Source: Nitrospira sp.
Lineage (GTDB): Bacteria; Nitrospirota; Nitrospiria; Nitrospirales; Nitrospiraceae
Assembly (NCBI GenBank): GCA_015904075.1
Contig: JABMDH010000007.1
Span: 1-6,431, forward strand
Length of the DNA stretch: 6,431 bases
Reading direction: 5' to 3'
The notes under the pieces were generated by a model. The model had not been told where the DNA came from. It saw nothing but the letters and a program-made list of their open reading frames with translations, and did not search any database. Position numbers and translations under genes: made by a program. Positions 1 through 4,964 of this stretch are shown in pieces (position 1 is the stretch's first letter; each line of letters opens with the position of its first letter).

Positions 1-168
1 GACGCGGAGCGCGGCAAGAAAACCTACCCGACGTTCTATGGAACTGAGGGAGCCAGCAAGCTGGCGGACGACTGCGTCGCGCGCGCCATCGGACGTCTGG
101 ATTCGTTCGGCCCATCCGCCGACGCGTTGCGCGGAATCGCGCGATATATCACCTCTCGAAAAAACTGA
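1..168 (+). CDS. Polyprenyl diphosphate synthase, C-terminal end (partial)
   Basis: The window opens inside a frame of 55 codons that ends at a TGA (166-168). The residues DAERGKKTYPTFYG are the hallmark stretch that follows the second Asp-rich motif of class I trans-prenyltransferases (farnesyl/geranylgeranyl diphosphate synthases, IspA/CrtE type). The ending LRGIARYITSRKN matches the usual C-terminal helix of bacterial farnesyl diphosphate synthases. Such enzymes are cytoplasmic and condense isopentenyl diphosphate with allylic diphosphates to give the C15 or C20 precursors of hopanoids, quinones and carotenoids. Both catalytic Asp-rich motifs lie upstream of the window, so chain length and exact subtype cannot be read. 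The next gene (hpnA) starts 115 bp downstream on the same strand, which fits an isoprenoid-lipid neighbourhood. The family call is secure; FPP versus GGPP synthase is not. Confidence 0.85.
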   Translation, partial: DAERGKKTYPTFYGTEGASKLADDCVARAIGRLDSFGPSADALRGIARYITSRKN

Positions 169-170
169 CG

Positions 171-205
171 GTTAGGAGTAAGGAGTTAGGGGTGCGGAGT
201 AGAGC
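171..205 (+). repeat. Degenerate 7-base-period array, G-rich on + strand
   Basis: Starting two bases after the prenyltransferase stop, five successive heptamers can be laid out: GTTAGGA, GTAAGGA, GTTAGGG, GTGCGGA and GTAGAGC. All begin with GT, and the first four have G at positions 5 and 6. This is a non-coding spacer. No function can be assigned from sequence; it pairs imperfectly with the oppositely oriented array at 240-279. Confidence 0.55.
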
Positions 206-239
206 CCTGGGGGAACGGCCCTTCAATCTTCATCGTCTT

Positions 240-279
240 GCTCTCAATCCCCTTACCCTTTACCGTTCACCCCTCACCA
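240..279 (-). repeat. Degenerate 7-base-period array, G-rich on - strand
   Basis: Read on the - strand, the bases just before hpnA form heptamer-like units GTGAGGG, GTGAACG, GTAAAGG and GTAAGGG, followed by a GAGAGC end. They mirror the GAGC-terminated array at 171-205 on the + strand. The two arrays face each other across about 35 bp and could pair as an imperfect stem. The array runs almost to the hpnA start codon and occupies the place where a Shine-Dalgarno sequence would be expected; none is visible. Confidence 0.5.
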
Positions 280-283
280 ATCT

Positions 284-1267
284 ATGAAAGCCCTCGTCAC
301 AGGCGCGACCGGATTCGTCGGAGCGGCAGTTGTCCGTGCACTGATCAAAGCCGGCGTCGACGTGCGTGTGCTCTCCCGTCGCGACAGCGATGTCTCGAAT
401 CTTCAATCACTCACCGTCGATTATGCCTACGGCGATCTCCGGGATAAAGTTTCCCTGCGCAAGGCCCTAGCCGAGTGCGGGCAGCTCTACCATGTGGCCG
501 CGCATTACGCCCTCTGGGCCAAAGACCCTGCTATTTTTTACAATGTGAACGTTGACGGCACGAAGAATCTCCTGGAAGCCGCGCGTGAGGTGGGAACGGA
601 GCGCATCGTCTACTGCAGCACGATCGGCGCGATCGGACTGCCTCCCGATGGAGGCCCGGGCACCGAAGACACGCCCGTTTCGCTGTCTCAGATGGCGGGG
701 CATTACAAGCGATCAAAGTATCTCGCCGAGCAGGAAGTCTTGCGGATGGCGAAAGAAGGGCTGCCGGTCGTAATTGTAAATCCCAGCGCGCCGGTCGGCG
801 AAGGCGACGTGAAGCCCACACCGACAGGGCAAATGATCATCGACTTCATGAAGGGCCGGATGCCGGCCTATATCGAAACCGGCATGAACATTGTAGATGT
901 CGATGACGTCGCAGAAGGCCATTTGCTGGCGATGCAGAAAGGCCGCATCGGCGAACGATACATCCTCGGCTGCAAGAATTTGTTGCTGCGCGAGGTGTTC
1001 GAGATCTTGAGCACGCTGACCGGAATCAAAGCGCCTTCTATCAAGCTGCCCCGATCGGCGGTGCTGCCCCTCGCGTATGCCAACCACTGGCTCGCGAACC
1101 TGACCGGGCGTCCGCCGCGCATCCCGCTCGAAGGGGTCAAGATGGCCAAGTACAAAATGCACTACGACTGCAGCAAGGCGATCCGCGAACTTGGCATTCC
1201 CCAAGCCCCGCCGGAGGTCGCGCTGGGAAAGGCCGTGAGCTGGTTCAAGTCCCACGGCTACGCCTAG
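284..1267 (+). CDS. hpnA: HpnA, hopanoid-associated NAD(P)-dependent sugar epimerase
   Basis: This 327-residue protein is an extended short-chain dehydrogenase/reductase of the NAD-dependent epimerase / dihydroflavonol reductase type. The start gives MKALVTGATGFVG at once, with the TGxxGxxG dinucleotide-binding motif at residues 6-13 of the first beta-alpha-beta unit. The catalytic set is visible as Ser112/Thr113 after strand beta-5 and Tyr141-xxx-Lys145 (YKRSK). The stretch NPSAPVGEGDVKPTPTG from residue 166 and the full length match the HpnA family, found in hopanoid gene clusters. HpnA is thought to act on the sugar-like side chain of extended hopanoids in the cytoplasm, but its exact substrate is not settled. 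No Shine-Dalgarno is seen before ATG 284; the start is fixed by the Rossmann motif. It lies between a prenyl diphosphate synthase and a carotenoid gene, a consistent isoprenoid context. The gene appears intact. Confidence 0.9.
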   Translation: MKALVTGATGFVGAAVVRALIKAGVDVRVLSRRDSDVSNLQSLTVDYAYGDLRDKVSLRKALAECGQLYHVAAHYALWAKDPAIFYNVNVDGTKNLLEAAREVGTERIVYCSTIGAIGLPPDGGPGTEDTPVSLSQMAGHYKRSKYLAEQEVLRMAKEGLPVVIVNPSAPVGEGDVKPTPTGQMIIDFMKGRMPAYIETGMNIVDVDDVAEGHLLAMQKGRIGERYILGCKNLLLREVFEILSTLTGIKAPSIKLPRSAVLPLAYANHWLANLTGRPPRIPLEGVKMAKYKMHYDCSKAIRELGIPQAPPEVALGKAVSWFKSHGYA

Positions 1268-1271
1268 CCCT

Positions 1272-1311
1272 CACATCCCGTCGCAATCTTGAAACCGCGC
1301 GGACGGGAGTG
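1272..1311 (+). terminator. Stem-loop between hpnA and cruF, possible weak terminator
   Basis: Four bases after the hpnA stop, CAC-A-TCCCGTC (1272-1282) can pair with GACGGGA-GTG (1302-1311), giving a 10-bp stem with one bulged A and a 19-base loop. The following sequence, TTACCGTTTCC, has only a poor T run, so intrinsic termination would be weak. It may equally be an mRNA-stabilising hairpin or chance. Confidence 0.3.
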
Positions 1312-1349
1312 TTACCGTTTCCACCACGCTTCTAGCAACGCCACTATCG

Positions 1350-1784
1350 ATGGATATTCTCGTTCTGTTCTTGAAAACAATCGTGCTTCGTCCGTACGTC
1401 TTCCTTTTCCTCGCCGCATTTCTATTTGCTGCCATTCGATTAATCGGGTGGCCTCGCACATGGCGCTTCTGGCTGATCAGCTGGATCACGGCATTTGCGT
1501 GCGAGTACTCCTCCACACGCACAGGAATTCCGTTCGGCTGGTATTTCTACAACGGCTCCACCGTCGGAAAAGAGCTGTATTTCTCCGACGTGCCGTTTAT
1601 GGATTCCCTCTCCTTTAGTTTCCTCCTCTATGCCGCCTACTGTGTGGCGCTCTGTTTCTTCCTCCCTATTGAGCCATCCACACCGTCCGCCGGAATCGGG
1701 TTAAAACGCCTGCGATTCAATGTCCCGGCACGAACAGGCTGGCCCCTATTGCTTGTAACAGCCTGTTTGTTTGCCTTCATATGA
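1350..1784 (+). pseudogene. cruF: CruF-like carotenoid biosynthesis protein, 5' fragment (copy A)
   Basis: The first 143-144 residues of an integral membrane protein of the carotenoid biosynthesis (DUF422/CruF) family, whose characterised members hydrate a terminal double bond of acyclic carotenoids. Hydrophobic helices are visible at about residues 3-32, 35-50 and 85-106, and the family-like stretch GIPFGWYFYNG lies near residues 59-69. The frame is intact until 1780, then meets sequence matching the kinase upstream region, which supplies a TGA at 1782-1784. The cut falls just before the conserved segment DMVIDPV...GVPMANYVGW that is present in the second copy, so this fragment should not be functional. 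A complete protein joined from both copies would be 277 residues, normal for the family. ATG 1350 is the only reasonable start: an in-frame stop lies at 1290 and there is no closer alternative. No Shine-Dalgarno is evident. Confidence 0.75.
1510..1780 (+). repeat. Internal cruF direct repeat, copy A (271 bp)
   Basis: This stretch aligns without gaps to 3315-3585. By hand count 14 of 271 bases differ, and five of the 89 encoded residues change (K/Q, L/I, A/T, I/V, P/L). The first 59 bp are identical. Homology stops at 1780 because this copy joins kinase upstream DNA, whereas the other copy continues through cruF. Confidence 0.95.
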
Positions 1785-3314
1785 TTCAGTAGCTATTCCT
1801 ACACGATCCGGCTACAATGCCGCCGCGATACTGTCGATGAACCTATGACTACGACGACGACTCCTGCTGCCCGAACAAAACCTGCGCCAGAAACACACCT
1901 CCAACGGACGCTGAATGGCGCGCTCAATGAGCTGGCCATGGAGTCGGCACTGGCCGCAGTGTTCCATCTGGAGAACGGACCGCTGATTGACCACGCGGTA
2001 CGCGGATTCGCGCCGAGAGATGTCCAGGCGATTCTCCGTACGCTATCAGCCCATGCCGCCGCGTCGGGGCCGTCCGGCCAAGATCCCGACGGCGGCCGCA
2101 CGATCAAGCTGCGCCTGATTACACCCGGCGCCAAGTCGCTGCTGGGTGTTCCGCTTCGCCATGGCAATCGAGCCTATGGCTACCTGGTCATCGGGCGAAA
2201 AGAAGGCGCCGTCTTCGCTAAAAAAGATAAAGCGCTGTTAGACCAAGCCAGCGACGGTATTACCAAAGCGCTCGACCGCGAGGGGTTGTTCAATACCGAC
2301 GTCGTCATGAGCCGAGCCTATGTGGCGCATGAGCCGGTACCTCCCCAACCAGCTGGGCCGGAAATGTTTCCTGCCGTCACGGCGCAATTTACTCCGGAAC
2401 TGCAAGGGAAGATCGAGACAGTCTTAGCTGAAATCGGCCAAGTCGTCGCGTATGACCGAGCCTGGGTCTGCCATTACGATCCGCTCGCGGGCAATGTTGA
2501 GGTGTTGGGACTTGGCGGGGACGCCAAGGGGGATCAAAAAGATGCCAAGAAAGATCTGAAACCAGGCCAACGCCTGACGCTCGACAGTTCAGCCGCCGGG
2601 TGGGCGGTTCGCCACCGCAAACCGCGCGTCGATCATGATCTGGCATCCACACAAGGCCGCTTCCTGGATCACAAACAACTTTTCAAGGACCGATTTCAGT
2701 CGTCACTGGTCCTCCCCTTCTTCGTTCGCGGCCAAGTCGGCGGGACCTTGACGCTGGGATCGAAGGAACCTCAGCGCTATCAGACTACCGACGCCCGTAC
2801 GCTGGAACCCGTCATTCTCAAACTGGCGGATCTGATGCAGGCGCCGGCAGCGGCAGCACCGAGCTCGCCCCTGGATCTCGACACAGGGGAACCGAGCCTT
2901 CAGCCGCTGATCCCGGTCTCGTCTGAACCGATCATTCGTAAACAGGAACGCCAAGCCGCCATTGGAGAATTCAGCGGATTCTTAGCTACGGAAATTCGGG
3001 AGCCTCTCGCCTCCATTCGCGCACAGCTCGAAGAAGTGACCAGCGAAGGTATTTTGGACTTCGATCCACAGACACGCGTAGAAAACGCCATGCGCGACCT
3101 CATTCGAATCGAAGCGATCCTGAACGAGATTCTGGACTTCGCCAAACCGTTGGAGTTGAACCGGCACCTCTGCCGCATTCCCGAAGCCCTGGAGAGCGCC
3201 CTGGTCGTGCTCGCCACGGATCTTGAAGCGACGCGCATCCAGGTGTCCAAAGATTATGCTACGGTTCTCGTGCCGGTGCGTGCCGATGAAGCGAAGCTGC
3301 AACAGGCCTTCCTG
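1781..3314 (+). repeat. Kinase-region direct repeat, copy A (1534 bp)
   Basis: This block aligns to 4901-6431 with one 3-bp length difference, an extra ACG codon just after the kinase start. It holds 64 bp of upstream sequence plus the first 490 codons of the GAF kinase. Overall divergence of the coding part is roughly 7%, but the last 99 bp (3216-3314) are identical to 6333-6431. Its left edge is a clean switch out of cruF at 1780/1781; its right edge is a clean switch back into cruF at 3314/3315. No inverted terminal repeats or transposase are associated with it. Confidence 0.95.
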
Positions 3315-3509
3315 CCTCCACACGCACAGGAATTCCGTTCGGCTGGTATTTCTACAACGGCTCCACCGTCGGACAAGAGCTGTATTTCTCCGACGTGCCA
3401 TTTATGGATTCCATCTCCTTCAGTTTCCTCCTCTATGCCGCCTACTGTGTGGCGCTCTGTTTCTTCCTCCCTATTGAGCCATCCACACCGTCTACCGGAG
3501 TCGGATTGA
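1845..3509 (+). pseudogene. GAF-domain sensor kinase, 3'-truncated and fused out of frame to cruF (copy A)
   Basis: Codons 1-490 (1845-3314) encode the front of a soluble sensor kinase. The last 64 codons (3315-3509) are cruF DNA read in a wrong frame and have no meaning as protein. Visible regions are a GAF-like domain at about residues 19-148 (SLLGVPLRHGNRAYGYLVIG core), a proline-rich linker, a second GAF domain at about 183-332 (VGGTLTLG, then a final helix ending KLADLMQ), and a HisKA-like dimerisation segment at about 370-440. There are no membrane helices or signal peptide, so it is probably cytoplasmic. The H-box reads ATEIREPL, with Thr382 in place of the phospho-accepting His. The frame breaks at AKLQQAFL, exactly where the N-box of the ATPase domain should follow. 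All catalytic ATP-binding motifs are therefore missing, and the 554-residue open frame should not be taken as a real protein. Confidence 0.8.
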
Positions 3510-3585
3510 AACGGCTGCGATTCAATGTCCTGGCACGAACAGGCTGGCCCCTGTTGCTTGTCACCGCCTGTTTGTTTGCCTTCAT
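3315..3585 (+). repeat. Internal cruF direct repeat, copy B (271 bp)
   Basis: This is the partner of 1510-1780, with about 5% divergence, mostly at third codon positions. Its left edge is the break after the truncated kinase copy. The common sequence begins exactly at CCTCCACACGC, and the preceding base differs (G here, T at 1509). Confidence 0.95.
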
Positions 3586-3988
3586 CGACATGGTCATCGA
3601 CCCGGTGGCCCTGCGCGGCGACCGCTGGTTCTTGGGCAAGATCTACTACTATCCCGACCCTGGCTGGCACTTTGGTGTCCCGATGGCCAACTATGTCGGC
3701 TGGGCTGTGGTGGGATTCCTTTCTCTTGCCATCTATTTCCCATTGGACCGGCGGCTCCCTGCCCTCCCACCACATCATGCAACCACGTACCGGCTCTTGC
3801 TCGGCATCGGCCTCTATTATGGAGTGCTGGTCTTCAATCTCGGCATGACCTTCTGGATCGGTGAATGGTTCATGGGCCTGAGTGGACTGCTGATGCACCT
3901 GCCCGTGCTCGCGCTCGTCATCTACCGTCTGATCAATCTGCCCTCCACCACCTCCTCAAGTGGCATTCGCTCAAAAGAATTTGTATAG
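3317..3988 (+). pseudogene. cruF: CruF-like carotenoid biosynthesis protein, 3' fragment (copy B)
   Basis: The first complete cruF-frame codon is at 3317, equivalent to residue 55 of copy A, and the frame runs 223 codons to a TAG at 3986-3988. The 54 N-terminal residues are missing because kinase sequence precedes it. It carries the segments copy A lacks: FIDMVIDPVALRGDRWF and HFGVPMANYVGW, then two or three further hydrophobic helices (VGFLSLAIYF, LLGIGLYYGVLVF, LLMHLPVLALVIY). This pattern is typical of the membrane-bound DUF422/CruF carotenoid family, acting on acyclic carotenoids. An internal ATG at 3395 (MPFMDS) could be called as a start, but it would remove the first two conserved helices and is unlikely to be real. 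Taken with copy A it implies a normal 277-residue parent gene. It may be a full gene in the real genome if the junction upstream is an assembly error. Confidence 0.75.
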
Positions 3989-4016
3989 TGACATCGGGCG
4001 ATCGCGGCAGGCTGAA

Positions 4017-4035
4017 GTTCAGCGACGTGTTGAAC
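4017..4035. promoter_or_regulatory. Short imperfect dyad upstream of the small exported-protein gene
   Basis: GTTCA at 4017-4021 and TGAAC at 4031-4035 form a 19-bp imperfect palindrome lying 40 bp before the start codon at 4076. It is operator-like in size and position. The inner bases match only partly, so chance is quite possible. Confidence 0.2.
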
Positions 4036-4075
4036 GTGCAGTATCTTTGCCTCAACCACCGGAGTACGAGGACTC

Positions 4076-4411
4076 ATGATTATCGGTATTGTGTTGCTTG
4101 GATTGCTGTTGACGGCGACAACGGTGTCTGCAGAGAAAGCCATCACCTTGCATGTTGTCGGCACGGTGACGGCGATCGACACTAAACACATTGCCGTCAA
4201 GACGACCGGCAAGACTGCGCCGGTTTCAGTAAAACTGACGGACCAGGTGCGGTTCAAAGACAAGAATCGCCCGGGGTCGAATGAACCGCCGGTCGTGGGT
4301 GACCATGTCATCATCGAGGCAAAGAAAGAGAACAAGGCCCTCTTCGCGACGGTCGTTCATTACTCAGCCATGAGAAAGGCTACGGCTCCACCCAGTAGCG
4401 CCGTGCCATAG
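4076..4411 (+). CDS. Small exported protein with a DUF5666-like beta-rich domain
   Basis: This 111-residue protein opens with a hydrophobic segment (IIGIVLLGLLLTATT) followed by VSA-EK, a good signal peptidase I site after about residue 19. It is probably periplasmic. The mature part alternates short strands (HVVGTVTAIDTKHIAVKT, APVSVKLTDQVRF, VVGDHVIIEAK, KALFATVVHY). The order GTVtaID...iavkt...vvGDhV resembles the small OB-like beta-barrel of DUF5666-type proteins; this is a resemblance by eye, not a search result. No catalytic residues or Cys are evident. Candidate ribosome sites are GGAG at 4061-4064 and GAGG at 4068-4071, making this the best-supported translation start here. It lies 87 bp after cruF and only 5 bp before the next gene, so it is probably co-transcribed with the latter. 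Function unknown. Confidence 0.7.
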   Translation: MIIGIVLLGLLLTATTVSAEKAITLHVVGTVTAIDTKHIAVKTTGKTAPVSVKLTDQVRFKDKNRPGSNEPPVVGDHVIIEAKKENKALFATVVHYSAMRKATAPPSSAVP

Positions 4412-4416
4412 CCACC

Positions 4417-4872
4417 ATGCGATTCACACGCGTGATCCACGAATCTCCCTTCCACGGCGGACTGCGCAACGCCATGACGAGAGTACTCATCACCGGCGTC
4501 GCCGTATTTCTGGCCGTCACGACCATCCCGGGTCTGGAAGCGGATAGCCTCACGGCGGGAGTCTCAGCCGTGCTGGTACTGACCATTCTTAACCTGATCC
4601 TGCGCCCGATCCTCTTCATCTTAACCCTGCCCTTGATCGTGTTCTCTCTGGGACTCTTTCTGGTCGTACTGAATGCGCTGCTGCTCGAATTGACGTCCTA
4701 TTTTGTGAAGGGATTCACCGTCTCAGGATTCTGGCCCGCAGCCGGCGGCGCGCTGGTCATCAGCCTCGTCACCACCATCCTCAACAGCTGGACCGTGGAC
4801 CGCCGCCGCACCGAACCCGCCGAATCACCCGTGGAACCCATCCGTCCGCCCAAGATCATCAATCCCGATTGA
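4417..4872 (+). CDS. YvlD / 'phage holin family' small membrane protein
   Basis: A 151-residue integral membrane protein with four hydrophobic segments at about residues 22-38, 47-66, 68-92 and 102-122. The core LNLILRPILFILTLPLIVFSLGLF...LNALLLELTSYFVKGFTVSGFW is the signature of the widespread YvlD family (PF04020, labelled 'phage holin family 4' or 'mycobacterial 4 TMS phage holin'). Chromosomal members are not known to be holins, and no phage genes surround this one. The C-terminus is a charged, proline-rich cytosolic-type tail. Two starts are possible: ATG 4417, 5 bp after the preceding stop and without a clear Shine-Dalgarno, or ATG 4474 (MTRVLITG), which starts just before the first helix as most relatives do and has GGCGGA 12 bp upstream. 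The later start would give 132 residues. The family is clear; the cellular role is not. Confidence 0.8.
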   Translation: MRFTRVIHESPFHGGLRNAMTRVLITGVAVFLAVTTIPGLEADSLTAGVSAVLVLTILNLILRPILFILTLPLIVFSLGLFLVVLNALLLELTSYFVKGFTVSGFWPAAGGALVISLVTTILNSWTVDRRRTEPAESPVEPIRPPKIINPD

Positions 4873-4964
4873 GTACTTTAAGACATCCATCAGCAATGGG
4901 ATGATTCAGTAGCTATTCCTAACCGATCCGGCTACAATGCCGCCGCGATACTGTCAATGAACCT
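4873..4964 (+). promoter_or_regulatory. Kinase upstream region with a possible -10 box
   Basis: This 92-bp gap between the YvlD-like gene and kinase copy B contains TACAAT at 4933-4938, repeated at 1813-1818 in copy A, a good match to a sigma-70 type -10 hexamer. No convincing -35 hexamer lies 16-18 bp upstream (the region reads TAGCTA). The block shared with copy A begins exactly at ATGATTCAGTAG (4901). No Shine-Dalgarno precedes the kinase ATG in either copy. A tiny frame, ATG-AAC-CTA-TGA, at 4957-4968 overlaps the kinase start codon. Confidence 0.3.

Noticed and set aside
713..1255. Long open frame on the - strand inside hpnA
   Set aside because: It is a codon-bias shadow of hpnA: Arg/His/Asp-rich with no recognisable motif, and fully covered by a well-supported gene. 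The same applies to the other antisense frames over cruF and the kinase.
1781..3314. Insertion of a mobile element into cruF, with the 271-bp cruF repeat as a target-site duplication
   Set aside because: The inserted block has no transposase, integrase or terminal inverted repeats. It is a copy of a neighbouring gene, and the repeat is far too long and too diverged (14 of 271 bases) to be a target-site duplication.
1845..3509. A 554-residue GAF protein with a novel C-terminal domain
   Set aside because: The last 64 residues come from cruF DNA read out of frame, so the domain is an artefact of the junction.
3395..3988. A shorter, self-standing 197-residue carotenoid protein starting at the internal ATG
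   Set aside because: Homology to the cruF frame continues upstream without interruption to 3317, and the internal start would drop conserved helices.
4018..4047. Promoter with TTCAGC and TATCTT upstream of the small exported-protein gene
   Set aside because: Spacing is acceptable, but both hexamers are poor matches, so it does not rise above chance.
4417..4872. Prophage holin or lysis cassette
   Set aside because: The label comes from the family name only. The sequence is the chromosomal YvlD type, and there are no endolysin, spanin or phage structural genes nearby.
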